Below are positions 26,646 to 35,834 of a DNA stretch of 64,000 bases, piece by piece (the first letter of the stretch is position 1; each line of letters begins with the position of its first letter). The stretch lies in contig JAEULJ010000003.1 in assembly GCA_016793865.1 (NCBI GenBank), positions 62,001 to 126,000 on the forward strand. The letters are read 5' to 3'. Origin of the DNA: Altererythrobacter sp. Lineage in GTDB: Bacteria > Pseudomonadota > Alphaproteobacteria > Sphingomonadales > Sphingomonadaceae. The position numbers were made by a program, and so were the translations under genes. The notes beneath the pieces are model-generated. The model saw nothing but the letters and a program-made list of their open reading frames with translations, ran no database searches and was not told the origin of the DNA.

Positions 26646-28256
26646 TCAGCCCGGAACGCGGCGGAGTTTCCAGGCGAATCGCCGGCGGGAATTGGCAGGG
26701 AGGCGCTGCTCCACGATCCATTGCCCGTCCTTGATCCGCGCTCCCGGCGCGCCGGAAACCTGCCACTCGCGGCTGCTGCCGAGGCGGAAGCGAACCGTCA
26801 CCGCCACGGGATTGGCGTTGCTCGCCTCGGCCGCCTGGGCGCTCCAGCGCTTGCCGCTCTCGTCCACCTCACCCCTCGCGGCGAGCGCGCAGCCGGCGAA
26901 GACCTGCGCGCTTTCGGCCAGCGCCAGCTCGACCTCCTCGCCCTTGGCGAAATCCCGCAGGCGTGTCTCGGCGACGAGCTGATCGCCCTGCGTGGAAGGT
27001 TCGTAGAGCGTAAGCCCGCCATTGGGCAGAGCCGCGCCCAGCCCGCGCCGTTCGCTGTTCTCGGTCGCGAACAGGATGCGCGCGGGTTGCAGTTCCTCGC
27101 CATCGAAGTCGTCGTAGGGCCGGCAATCCTGCACATAGACGAAGCGCCCGCTCACCCCCTGCTTGTCGAGGAAGGCGACCTGCTTCTGGCCCTTGGCGGA
27201 CACGGTCACCGGCTCGGGCACCCGGTAGAGCTTGAGATCGCCCAGATTTTCCTCGCTGGCGATCATGGCCACCGGACTGGCGCTCGCGAGAGCTTCCCGC
27301 GCCATGCGCGCGCCGGTTACGACGATCTCATCGGCCATTGGCGGAGCCGGCGCTGGCGGCGGCGGTGGCGGCGGTGGCGGTGCGAATGGCGTACCCGCCG
27401 CCGTGCTGCCAAACGGATAACAGACCAGCCGCAACGGCTCGGCGGTGGGCGGGTCGGCGAGATCCTCGAAATCGCTCTCGACATTGAGCTTGCCCGCCAC
27501 CGCCATCAGCTCGGCATCGGGGAAGCTCTGGCCATTGTCGTTGAGCACGGTGAGCCAGCTCAGCAGGTCGAGCGTCACCTTGCCGTCGCGGCCCGCTCCG
27601 GCCCTGAGATGACCCACATAGCTCGCTTCCCAGTCGAAGCCCCAGGCGAGATAGGTCAGCACCACGGTGTAGGTGCCGCCCGCCGCGCTCCGCGTGTCGA
27701 GCGTGAACACCGGCTGCGGCGAGAGGCCGGCGGGCACGCGCTCGAAGCTCAGCTTCTCGGGCAGACCGGAGCAGCGCACTGCCTCGAAGCCGGCCTGAGT
27801 CTGGAGCACCAGCCCGCCGTCGGCGCGGGTGCGGACCACCGCGCTCTCGCTGCTGGCGACCCCGGTGGCGGGATTGGTGCGGGTGATGGTGACGCGGTTG
27901 CCCAGGCTCCCGTCCACCAACGCCGCCGGGCTGAGGAGGTCGGCGTTGCGGTTCTTCTCGATCGCGCCGCCCGGGAGGCCGGTGACGATGGCGCTGACCG
28001 CCACCATCCCTTCGGCCACGCCGGTGAAGCGCAGGGTGGAAACGCCCGGCGGCAGCGTGACCGTGCGCGTTTCGGAGATCATCGCGAAGCCTTGCGGCCA
28101 GTCGCGGTTCATCGCGCCGTCCTCGCCCCGGTTCGGATCGCGATAGATGGTGACCGCCAGCTTCTGCGGGGCGGAAACCTCTACACTTGCGCGATCCTGG
28201 GCCGAGAGCGGCACGCCGCCCAGCAGGACCAATCCGAGGAGAAGGCGCCGCAGCAC
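26646..28256 (-). CDS. DUF4139 protein with a polyproline/TonB-box-like insertion
   Basis: 536 residues with a signal peptide (about 1-19). DUF4139 proteins are exported beta-rich proteins of unknown role. This copy aligns with its upstream neighbour (TRTNPATG, LTYLAWGFDWEASYVGHL, KQVAFLDKQGV) but has an insertion at about 292-340: nine prolines, then DEIVVTGARMAREAL. EIVVTG is the TonB-box/plug-start motif of sphingomonad TonB-dependent receptors, yet no beta-barrel follows. It starts with GTG nine bases after the neighbour's stop, so the two are cotranscribed. It may be an envelope accessory protein; function is unknown. Confidence 0.85.
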   Translation of the reverse strand: MLRRLLLGLVLLGGVPLSAQDRASVEVSAPQKLAVTIYRDPNRGEDGAMNRDWPQGFAMISETRTVTLPPGVSTLRFTGVAEGMVAVSAIVTGLPGGAIEKNRNADLLSPAALVDGSLGNRVTITRTNPATGVASSESAVVRTRADGGLVLQTQAGFEAVRCSGLPEKLSFERVPAGLSPQPVFTLDTRSAAGGTYTVVLTYLAWGFDWEASYVGHLRAGAGRDGKVTLDLLSWLTVLNDNGQSFPDAELMAVAGKLNVESDFEDLADPPTAEPLRLVCYPFGSTAAGTPFAPPPPPPPPPAPAPPMADEIVVTGARMAREALASASPVAMIASEENLGDLKLYRVPEPVTVSAKGQKQVAFLDKQGVSGRFVYVQDCRPYDDFDGEELQPARILFATENSERRGLGAALPNGGLTLYEPSTQGDQLVAETRLRDFAKGEEVELALAESAQVFAGCALAARGEVDESGKRWSAQAAEASNANPVAVTVRFRLGSSREWQVSGAPGARIKDGQWIVEQRLPANSRRRFAWKLRRVPG

Positions 28257-28265
28257 GCGCTGGCC

Positions 28266-29786
28266 CTAGTAGCGCGTCTCGAAGACCACGGTGACCGTCC
28301 GCTTGCCATTGGCCGGCACGCTCACCGTCCATTCGCGCCGGTCGGCGTTGACCTGGCGGCCCGGCACATCTTCGCTAACCACGCGGAAATCCTGGCTCCA
28401 CCAGCCCCGGTCGAGCCCGGACTGGGTGAGCTCCACATCCACCGGCGTCGGCTTGGCGTTGGTGAAGCTGTAGCGCATGGTGGTGCGGTAGTAATCGACC
28501 GCGCGCTCGACCTCGACCTCGCGCACGACCTGTCCCGCCTCGATCACGCGGTAGCGGGCGGACCGTTCGTATTCGGCCGCGGTGATCTTCGCCCTGCCCG
28601 CCACCTCGGCCTGCACCAGCACGTCGAAGGCGTCGCCGGTGCGCAGCGTCAGCAGGCTTCCCATCGGTGTGTGGCCGATGCCGCTTTCGCCCACGAATTG
28701 CGGCGTGCCGGCCTTGTCGCGCTGGTAGAAGCGCACCGTTCCGGCGGGCAGCGCATCGCCCAGCCCCTGATCGCGGCTGGAACTGAAGGCGATCTGGCTT
28801 GCGACATTGACCGGAGCCTCGTCGCTGGCCAGCCAGCCCACCTCGCGCGCATAGCGGCGCCTCGCAGGGACGCCCTGGATGTCGAGGAAGCTGACCTGCT
28901 TGGTCTGGGCGTTGGCGATGGTCGTCCGCTCGGCGAGGGGATAGAGGTAGAAATCGCCCAGACGCTCGCGATCGGCCGTCTCGGTGCCCGGCTGCATCAT
29001 GCCGCCCGGCGAGGGCCGTCGCGGCATCACGCGCCCGCCGCCGCGCGCCTGGGCGGGATTGCCCGCCACCAGCAGCGTCTTAGCCTGGCGGAAGGTCGTG
29101 CCGGTGTTGTTGGTCAACGTCACCCAGCCTTGCATGTCGGTCGTGCCCTTGGCCTCGTCGAACAGCGCGACGTAATCGGCGTTCCAGCCCATGCCGGGGG
29201 TGAGGTAGCGGATGGATGCCGGGCGTGCGCCGGCACGGTCGCTCTCCACCGTCACCGACAGCGTGGGGCGCGCCCGCAGATTGGGCGGCACGCGCTCGAA
29301 CACGGTGCGGACGGGGAGTCCGTCGTCACGCAGCACCTCAATGCGGTCGCCGATGCGCAAGACAACGCCGCCCGCCGTCGAAAGCACCGTGGCGCGCTCG
29401 CGCGTCTCCGCGCCGGTGGCGGGATTGGTGCGGATCAGCGTGACGGTCTGGCCGATCGCCTTTTCCATCAGCTTCTCAGGCGTCAGCAGGTCGAAGTCGA
29501 AGTTCTGCTCGACGATGCCGGCGCCCTCGGCCGCGAAGCTCAGCGTCTCGGGCCGGATCTGGGCGGAGACGTCGGGAAACTCGATGCGGCTGCGGCCCCG
29601 TTCGATCGGCAGGGTCCGCACGTCCTGCACCAGCGCCTGGCCGTTGTTGTAGATGGTGACGGACACATCGCCCTGCGCGCTGGCGTCGGGATCGGCGATC
29701 AGCGCCGCCTGCGACTGCTGCGCGGCCAGTGGTGAGGCGCCGGCGAGCCCCAGCATCGCCATGGAAATCAAGCCACGCACGCTCAT
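28266..29786 (-). CDS. DUF4139 domain-containing exported protein
   Basis: 506 residues. Signal peptide about 1-22 (MLGLAGASPLAAQQ). The N-terminal part has the VSVTIYNNGQALVQDVRTL motif typical of the DUF4139/DUF4140 group; the C-terminal half has TPGMGWNADYVALFDE, QVSFLDIQGV and the ending WTVSVPANGKRTVTVVFETRY. It is a paralogue of the gene directly downstream but lacks its polyproline and TonB-box-like segment; here the linker is Met/Pro/Gly-rich (RPSPGGMMQPG). GGGAGGG lies upstream of the ATG. Probably periplasmic or outer-membrane associated; role unknown. Confidence 0.88.
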   Translation of the reverse strand: MSVRGLISMAMLGLAGASPLAAQQSQAALIADPDASAQGDVSVTIYNNGQALVQDVRTLPIERGRSRIEFPDVSAQIRPETLSFAAEGAGIVEQNFDFDLLTPEKLMEKAIGQTVTLIRTNPATGAETRERATVLSTAGGVVLRIGDRIEVLRDDGLPVRTVFERVPPNLRARPTLSVTVESDRAGARPASIRYLTPGMGWNADYVALFDEAKGTTDMQGWVTLTNNTGTTFRQAKTLLVAGNPAQARGGGRVMPRRPSPGGMMQPGTETADRERLGDFYLYPLAERTTIANAQTKQVSFLDIQGVPARRRYAREVGWLASDEAPVNVASQIAFSSSRDQGLGDALPAGTVRFYQRDKAGTPQFVGESGIGHTPMGSLLTLRTGDAFDVLVQAEVAGRAKITAAEYERSARYRVIEAGQVVREVEVERAVDYYRTTMRYSFTNAKPTPVDVELTQSGLDRGWWSQDFRVVSEDVPGRQVNADRREWTVSVPANGKRTVTVVFETRY

Positions 29787-29815
29787 GCGATCCCTCCCCT
29801 GTTATCGCGCCGCCC

Positions 29816-32317
29816 TCAGGCGGCGACGGGCTGCTGACTGAGCACCTCCGCCACCTTGGCACCGATCTGCTGTACCGAGAACGGCTTCGAAATGAAGTGC
29901 ATGTTCTCGATGTCGATCTGGTTACGTAGCTGTTCCTCCGCATAACCGGACATGAACAGGATGGGGATGTCGGGCCTGACCCTGCGTATGCCGCGCGCCA
30001 TTGCCGGGCCGTCCATCGCGGGCATCACCACATCGGACAGGATCAGGTCGAAGCTCGCCCGTGAATTCGCGGCGCCATTGGCCACCAGGCCCAATCCTTC
30101 CTCGCCGTCGCGCGCGGTGGTCACGGTATAGCCGGCGCGGGTGAGCGCGCGCTCGGCCACCGCGCGGACCATGTCCTCGTCCTCCACCAGCAGAATGTTC
30201 GCGCCCCCGCTCCATTCGCTGGCGCGCTGCTGGTCGGCGGGCGCGGCGCTTGGCGGCTCGATTCCGCCGCGATGGACGGGCAGATAGACCGTGAAACGCG
30301 CGCCGGCGGCCGCCCCGGGCGCGCCCGACCCCACGCCGGGCACATTGTCGGCGAAGATGAAGCCGTTCGACTGCTTGACGATGCCATAGACCGTGGAAAG
30401 CCCCAGCCCGGTGCCCTTGCCCTGCTCCTTGGTGGTGAAGAACGGCTCGAAGATCTTGTTTATCACCGCATCCGGGATGCCGCCGCCGGTGTCCTGCACG
30501 ATCAGCGCGGTGTAATCATCGGCCGGCATGATATCGATGCCCATCTTGCGCACATCACGCGCGGAGACGCGGCGGGTTGCTAGGGTCAGCCGGCCAATGG
30601 TGTCCTTGCCGAGCTTGGCGGCATGGCTCTGCATCGCGTCGCGCGCGTTCACGGCCAGGTTGATGATGACCTGTTCGAGCTGCTGGGGATCGGCGCGCAC
30701 CGGGCCCAGCTCGCGATCGTGCCGCACGCTGAACTCGATCCCCGGGCCGAGCAGGCGCTTGAGGAGCTGGCTGACCTCGCTCACCACATCGGGCAGTTGC
30801 AGCACCACCGGGCGCAGCGTCTGCTGGCGGCTGAAGGCGAGGAGCTGGCGAGTCAGGCTGGCGGCGCGGTTGGAATTGGCGCGGATCTGCTGGATGTCGT
30901 CGTAGTCGCTGTCGCCGGGCGAGTGGCGCAGCAGCATCAGATCGCAGTAGCCGATGATCGCGGTCAGCACATTGTTGAAATCATGCGCCACGCCGCCCGC
31001 GAGCTGCCCCACCGCCTGCATCTTGGTTGCCTGGGCCACCTGCCGCCGCAGCCGCTTCTCCTCGCTCGAATCGCTGATCGAGAGCAGCACGGCGGCATCG
31101 CCCAGCCCGCGCACTCCGGCCAGGCCGATCGAGACCGGCTCCTCCTTGTCGCCCGCCAGCCGCACCGCCATGTCGCCGCTGGCGGCCACGCCCCGGGCGA
31201 AACGGCGCACCGAATCGGCGATCGCGGCCTTGTCCTCGCGCACCACCAGATCGCTCGGGAAGGCGGGCAGGCCCTTCCCTTCGCGTTCCACCGCGCGCAG
31301 GAACGCCTTGTTGGCGAACAGGAACCGTCCGTCGCGATCGGTCAACGCCAACCCCAGCGGAAGGGCGGACAGCAGCGTCTCGAGCTGCGGGAAGGCGCTC
31401 TCCCCTTCGCCCGCCCAGGCCGCGCCGATGGCCGCGCTGCTGTCGATCAGCAGCATCAGCGAGGGCGCCTGGTCCGCCTGCGCCGCACCGTCGCCGCGCT
31501 CCTCCAGCGGCACGTGAACCAGTGTCTGCGGGGTGCCCTGCTGGCCCTCGCGGGCGAAGAATATGCGCTCGCGATCATCGGTCCGCAGCAGCGAGACGAA
31601 TTCGACTCCCGCCAGGTTCGCCCGCGCATCGCCGCGGCTGCGCTCCGCCAGGCCGGGGGTGTGGCCCTGAACCAGCCCCTCCGTGCTGACGAGGGCGAAC
31701 TCCAGCCCCGCGCGGCTCATCATCCGGCCGAGCGCGCCGCCCAGCCGCTGGGCCATCCCGTCATAGGCCGCCTCCGCCCGGATCTCGGCGAAGTGCCACA
31801 CCAGGTAATCGTCCGCGCGGCCGGCGCGGGTCACCGCCAGGCTGAAGGCGCGATCCTCGCCCTCGCGCGCCAGGCTCGTCACCTCGCCCGTGCCGTCGCG
31901 CCAGGCGGTGCGCGCGGCGAGCGCCAGCCCTTCCCCGCTCTCCTTCTCGAACCCCAGTTCCGAGGGCGATGCGATCGAGGCGAACCAGCGCTGATAGCTG
32001 GCGTTGGCGCAGACCAGGCGGTTGGCGCGGTCGGTGACCGCGATGGCGCGGTGAGGATTGTCGATCGCCGCCGCGGTCACCGCCCAGTCGGGCAGCGCGG
32101 GTTCGCCGATCTCGGCCCGATGTCCGAGCCGGGTGGAGAACGCCAGTGCCAGGACCAGCACCGCGATCCCGCCGGCATAAGCGACCGCGACCAGTGCGCT
32201 GCCGGCGGCGATCCATACAAGCAGGACCGAGCCGATCACCGCGCCCGCCAGCGCCATGCCGAGCTGCGCCGGGGGTGCGCCCTCGATTGCCGCGATCCGA
32301 TCGGCGAAGCTGCTCAC
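29816..32317 (-). CDS. cckA: Cell-cycle hybrid histidine kinase CckA
   Basis: 833 residues. CckA feeds phosphate through ChpT to CtrA and CpdR and acts as kinase or phosphatase depending on cell-cycle state. Two transmembrane helices (about 21-60) are followed by PAS-like regions (80-270 and 315-415), then the HisKA domain with phospho-His445 in [20 protein letters not shown], the HATPase domain ([33 protein letters not shown]), and a C-terminal receiver with Asp762 in [13 protein letters not shown]. The GTG start at 32317 overlaps the stop of the DUF2062 gene (GTGA). Domain order and motifs are those of CckA; a divergent sphingomonad orthologue is likely. Confidence 0.94.
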   Translation of the reverse strand: MSSFADRIAAIEGAPPAQLGMALAGAVIGSVLLVWIAAGSALVAVAYAGGIAVLVLALAFSTRLGHRAEIGEPALPDWAVTAAAIDNPHRAIAVTDRANRLVCANASYQRWFASIASPSELGFEKESGEGLALAARTAWRDGTGEVTSLAREGEDRAFSLAVTRAGRADDYLVWHFAEIRAEAAYDGMAQRLGGALGRMMSRAGLEFALVSTEGLVQGHTPGLAERSRGDARANLAGVEFVSLLRTDDRERIFFAREGQQGTPQTLVHVPLEERGDGAAQADQAPSLMLLIDSSAAIGAAWAGEGESAFPQLETLLSALPLGLALTDRDGRFLFANKAFLRAVEREGKGLPAFPSDLVVREDKAAIADSVRRFARGVAASGDMAVRLAGDKEEPVSIGLAGVRGLGDAAVLLSISDSSEEKRLRRQVAQATKMQAVGQLAGGVAHDFNNVLTAIIGYCDLMLLRHSPGDSDYDDIQQIRANSNRAASLTRQLLAFSRQQTLRPVVLQLPDVVSEVSQLLKRLLGPGIEFSVRHDRELGPVRADPQQLEQVIINLAVNARDAMQSHAAKLGKDTIGRLTLATRRVSARDVRKMGIDIMPADDYTALIVQDTGGGIPDAVINKIFEPFFTTKEQGKGTGLGLSTVYGIVKQSNGFIFADNVPGVGSGAPGAAAGARFTVYLPVHRGGIEPPSAAPADQQRASEWSGGANILLVEDEDMVRAVAERALTRAGYTVTTARDGEEGLGLVANGAANSRASFDLILSDVVMPAMDGPAMARGIRRVRPDIPILFMSGYAEEQLRNQIDIENMHFISKPFSVQQIGAKVAEVLSQQPVAA

Positions 32318-32997
32318 GCGGTGCAGTCCGAAGGCTTGCCCGGAGGCGGGGCCGCCGGCTCGGCGGGCCGCTCCGCCGATGGCGCGGGCGCCGCTGCGGA
32401 TGCCGCCGCGCCAGCTTGCGCCGCTTCGTGGACATGGCGCCGGACGAGCGCGGCGTGGAGCCGCTGCTGCCGCCGCCGCGCGACGATCGGGCGCCAGATC
32501 AACCCGGCCAGCACATAGCCGAGCGCGGCCGCGACCACCGAAAGCACCGCCAGCCCCAGCAACACCGCGGGCGCCGCGTCGGAAAAGAACCACGCCGTCC
32601 ACACTTGCAGCGACGCGCCGCTCTCGACCATCGCCCACACGGTCGTGGTATCGGCATGGAAGCCCAGGAAATTGCCGATCATGGCCGAGGCGATGAGGAT
32701 CAACGGGGTCGTCGCCGGGTTGGACAGGAAGGTCATCGCGGCCGCTATGGGGATATTGCCGCGCGCCGGAACGCACAGCAGCGCCGCGCCGACGATCTGG
32801 ATACCGGGGATCAGCGCGAAGATGCCCACCAGCAGGCCCACGGCCACGCCGCGCGGCACCGAGCGGCGCGTGAAGCGCCATAGCTCGTGCCGGACAGCCA
32901 GATGGCGCGTCCACCGATTGCCCTCCAGCGCCTCGCGCGTGGGCATGTTCCTGCGGATCGTGTCCGCAAGCCAGCTTTTCGAAGTTTTTCCCGTCAT
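32314..32997 (-). CDS. DUF2062 domain-containing membrane protein
   Basis: 227 residues. DUF2062 proteins are small inner-membrane proteins of unknown function. A basic N-terminus (RRNMPTREALEGNRWTRHLA) precedes three to four hydrophobic stretches; VPRGVAVGLLVGIFALIPGI and AAAMTFLSNPATTPLIL are the family's conserved segments. The last 50 residues are Ala/Pro-rich. The ATG at 32997 is used; the reading frame extends upstream without family-like sequence. It overlaps cckA by GTGA, so the two are translationally coupled. Whether it influences CckA is unknown. Confidence 0.88.
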   Translation of the reverse strand: MTGKTSKSWLADTIRRNMPTREALEGNRWTRHLAVRHELWRFTRRSVPRGVAVGLLVGIFALIPGIQIVGAALLCVPARGNIPIAAAMTFLSNPATTPLILIASAMIGNFLGFHADTTTVWAMVESGASLQVWTAWFFSDAAPAVLLGLAVLSVVAAALGYVLAGLIWRPIVARRRQQRLHAALVRRHVHEAAQAGAAASAAAPAPSAERPAEPAAPPPGKPSDCTA

Positions 32998-33114
32998 CGC
33001 TCTGATCCGAGCAATGGGCGGCGAGAGGCAAAACCACAAGGGGGCGGCGGTCCGGCTTTGCGACAAAGCGCGCGGCGCCATCGGCGAGGGTCACCCGGCG
33101 GGGTCACGCGCCGC

Positions 33115-33597
33115 TCATCCCTTATCGCGCAGAAGCCTTGCCTTGTCCCGCTTCCAGTCGCGGTCCTTGATGGTGTTGCGCTTGTCGACGGTCTGCTTGC
33201 CCTTGGCCAGCGCAAGCTCCACCTTGGCGCGCCCGGTACGGTTGAAATAGACCGATAGCGGGACCAAGGTCATGCCCTTGCGCTCCACCGCGCCCAACAG
33301 CTTCTCGATCTCGCGCGCATGGAGCAGCAGCTTGCGCGGCCGCCGGGGTTCGTGGTTCAGCCTGTTGCCGTGCGAATATTCGGGGATGTTGGCGTTGACC
33401 AGCCACACCTGCCCGTCGCGCACCTCGGCATAGCTTTCCTTGATCGTCGCCTCGCCCGCGCGCAGCGCCTTGACCTCGGTGCCGCTGAGCGCCAGCCCGG
33501 CCTCGATTGTGTCCTCCACGAAATAATCGAACCGCACGCGGCGGTTGTCGGCGACGGTCTTGACCTTGTCGAAGGTGATGGGCTTGGGGCGGACCAT
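33115..33597 (-). CDS. smpB: SsrA-binding protein SmpB
   Basis: 160 residues. It binds tmRNA and brings it to stalled ribosomes for trans-translation. Motifs: [52 protein letters not shown], and the basic C-terminal tail [20 protein letters not shown] needed in the decoding centre. The ATG at 33597 ([11 protein letters not shown]) begins the conserved region. It is 117 bases upstream of the DUF2062-cckA unit on the same strand; the gene on its other side is divergent. No tmRNA gene is in the window. Confidence 0.97.
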   Translation of the reverse strand: MVRPKPITFDKVKTVADNRRVRFDYFVEDTIEAGLALSGTEVKALRAGEATIKESYAEVRDGQVWLVNANIPEYSHGNRLNHEPRRPRKLLLHAREIEKLLGAVERKGMTLVPLSVYFNRTGRAKVELALAKGKQTVDKRNTIKDRDWKRDKARLLRDKG

Positions 33598-33719
33598 AAG
33601 GGCGCGGCATGTAAGGCGTAATGCGCGCGAGGAAAACCCGCCGCCTTTCGCAACGCGGCAAAACGCACTTGCCAATTCCGCGCCTCTGGTGCCGAATGGT
33701 TGCGGCGTGAGGAGGAACG

Positions 33720-34793
33720 ATGGGCCAGCCAGGGCAGGTTGCGGGCTTCGCGATCGCGGGCGAGATCGTGCCGCCCGGCGGGCGGAGGACACTTTCGATC
33801 CCTGTCAGCCGCCAGCTTACCGGGCTGTCCGCCAGCCTGGCGCTACAGGTGCTGCACGGGGCGCGGCCCGGACCCGCGGTGTTCGTGAGCGGTGCCATCC
33901 ACGGCGACGAGCTGAACGGCATCGCCATCGTGCAGCGGCTTGCGGCCACCCTCGACCCCGCGGAAATGACCGGGACGCTGATCATGGCCCCGGCGGTCAA
34001 TATCTTCGGCCTCGCCACCCAGTCGCGCTATCTGCCCGACAGGCGCGATCTCAACCGCAGCTTTCCCGGCAGCCCCGACGGATCGCTCGCGGCGCAGCTT
34101 GCCCATGCCTTCCTCCAGCACGTGATCGGCCGCTGCGCGCTGGGCATCGACCTGCACACCGCAGCCGCCCACCGCTACAATCTGCCGCAGATCCGCATCG
34201 CGGCCGGCGATCCCGATCTGGTGGAGCTGGCGATGGCTTTCGGCGCGCCGGTCATCGTGGAGAGCCCGCTGCGCGATGGCTCCATGCGCGAACTGGCGCA
34301 TCGGCGCGGCACGCCGATGCTGCTGTTCGAGGCCGGCGAGGCGCTGCGCTTCGATCGCCTGGCGATCGACATCGGGGCGGAAGGGGTGGAACGGGTGCTG
34401 GCGCATCTTGGAATGATCGATGCGGATGACGGGCTCACCAGCGTCGGCATCCCGGCGCGCGCCAACCGCTCGCGTTGGGCGCGGGCGCCGCGCGGCGGGA
34501 TCGCCCATCGCGTCAGGCGCAGCGGCGACACCGTTCGCGCCGGCGACGTGCTCGCCACCGTTGCCGGCCTGTTCGGCGAGGATGCGATGGAGCTGACCAG
34601 CCCGGTCGATGGCATCGTGATCGGCCATGCCACCCTGCCGGTGGTGAACCAGGGCGACGCCCTGTTCCATATCGCCGAGATCGCCAATCCGGAGCGTGCG
34701 GGCGAGGCCGTGGGCAGCATCACCGCGGCGATCCGCGCCAGCGAGCCACAAGGCGCGGCCCAGCCCCTGCTCGACGAGGACGAGGTGCTCTAG
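33720..34793 (+). CDS. Succinylglutamate desuccinylase / aspartoacylase family protein
   Basis: 357 residues. Zn-dependent carboxypeptidase-fold hydrolase that removes acyl groups from amino acids. The metal-binding [10 protein letters not shown] (about 59-68) and [10 protein letters not shown] supply His/Glu/His ligands, and LNRSFPG is a family motif. The C-terminal 100 residues form a beta-rich, biotinyl-like domain ([29 protein letters not shown]), the usual arrangement in this subfamily. GAGGAGG lies at the right distance from the ATG. No arginine-succinyltransferase genes are nearby, so the true substrate is open. Confidence 0.88.
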   Translation: MGQPGQVAGFAIAGEIVPPGGRRTLSIPVSRQLTGLSASLALQVLHGARPGPAVFVSGAIHGDELNGIAIVQRLAATLDPAEMTGTLIMAPAVNIFGLATQSRYLPDRRDLNRSFPGSPDGSLAAQLAHAFLQHVIGRCALGIDLHTAAAHRYNLPQIRIAAGDPDLVELAMAFGAPVIVESPLRDGSMRELAHRRGTPMLLFEAGEALRFDRLAIDIGAEGVERVLAHLGMIDADDGLTSVGIPARANRSRWARAPRGGIAHRVRRSGDTVRAGDVLATVAGLFGEDAMELTSPVDGIVIGHATLPVVNQGDALFHIAEIANPERAGEAVGSITAAIRASEPQGAAQPLLDEDEVL

Positions 34794-34853
34794 ACCTCCC
34801 CGCCCTCGCGCACGAATGAAGGCGCGAGAAGGAAAGACCCCGGGGGGCGTTGG

Positions 34854-35750
34854 TCAGGCGAGCTCCGCCTGCGCCAGCCCCGCGTGCGCCAGCGCCGCAT
34901 CGACCGCGGCCTTGGCATGATCCGAGCACTGCACCAGCGGCAGCCGCACCTCCGGCGTGATCCAGTCATGCACCCGACTGAGCGCATATTTGACCGGCGC
35001 GGGGCTGGCGTCGGCGAACATCGCGTAATGCAGCGGGAACAGGCGGTCGTTGAGCTCGCGCGCCTTTACAAGATCGTTGGCCGCGATCGCCCGATGAAAC
35101 TCGGCGCACAGTCTTGGCGCGACATTGGCGGTTACCGAAATGCAGCCCGATCCCCCCGCCGCCGAATGCGGCAACCACAGTTCGTCGTTCCCCGACAACT
35201 GGCAGAACTTGTGATCGAGGCCCATGCGGTGGTCGGCCACTCGCGACAGGTCGCCGCTCGCATCCTTGATGGCGACAATCCGGTCGGGGTATTTCTTGAC
35301 CAGCTCGACGACCGTATCGTCGAGGATGTCGGTCACCGTGCGCCCCGGCACGTTGTAGAGGACTATCGGCAGATCGCTGTTCTCCGCCAGATGGCTGAAA
35401 TGCGCGATCAGCCCGGCCTGCCCGGGGCGGTTGTAATAGGGCGCGACGCACAGCCCCGCCGCCGCACCCGCCTGCTTGGAAAACCGCATATGCATCAGCG
35501 CGTGAGCGGTATCGTTCGAGCCGCAGCCCGCGATCACCGGAACGCGCCCCGCCGCCTGGTCGATGCAGACCTCGATCACCCGGTGGTGCTCGGGATTGGA
35601 GATCGTCGAAGCCTCGCCGGTGGTGCCGCAGGCGACCAGCGCGCTCGAACCCTGCTCGATCTGCCAGTCGACCAGCCTGCGAAATGCCGGTTCGTCGAAC
35701 GCTCCGTCGCGGAAGGGAGTCACCAGAGCGGGAATCGAGCCTGAAAACAT
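34854..35750 (-). CDS. dapA: 4-Hydroxy-tetrahydrodipicolinate synthase
   Basis: 298 residues. It condenses pyruvate with aspartate semialdehyde, the first committed step to diaminopimelate and lysine. Visible: the N-terminal MFSGSIPALVTPFRDGAFDE, the substrate loop CGTTGEAST, the tyrosine in LYNVPGRT, and the Schiff-base lysine in VAIKDASGDL. Length matches the family. GGGAGCG precedes the ATG. It is convergent with the aspartoacylase-family gene; a CTCGCGC/GCGCGAG hairpin lies between the two stops (34805-34828). Confidence 0.97.
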   Translation of the reverse strand: MFSGSIPALVTPFRDGAFDEPAFRRLVDWQIEQGSSALVACGTTGEASTISNPEHHRVIEVCIDQAAGRVPVIAGCGSNDTAHALMHMRFSKQAGAAAGLCVAPYYNRPGQAGLIAHFSHLAENSDLPIVLYNVPGRTVTDILDDTVVELVKKYPDRIVAIKDASGDLSRVADHRMGLDHKFCQLSGNDELWLPHSAAGGSGCISVTANVAPRLCAEFHRAIAANDLVKARELNDRLFPLHYAMFADASPAPVKYALSRVHDWITPEVRLPLVQCSDHAKAAVDAALAHAGLAQAELA

Positions 35751-35834
35751 TGCGCCGCGCTCCCTGCCGGATCACAAGGGCGCCGCGGGGGCGCCGGGTT
35801 TCGTTCACCGCCTGATAAGGAGGCGAACGCCACG

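Noticed and set aside
32146-32883. Plus-strand frames across the DUF2062-cckA region
   Set aside because: Arg/Pro/His-rich shadows of the two well-supported minus-strand genes.
34805-34828. CTCGCGC/GCGCGAG hairpin between convergent stops as a terminator
   Set aside because: There is no T tract on either strand; it is noted under dapA and not listed as a terminator.
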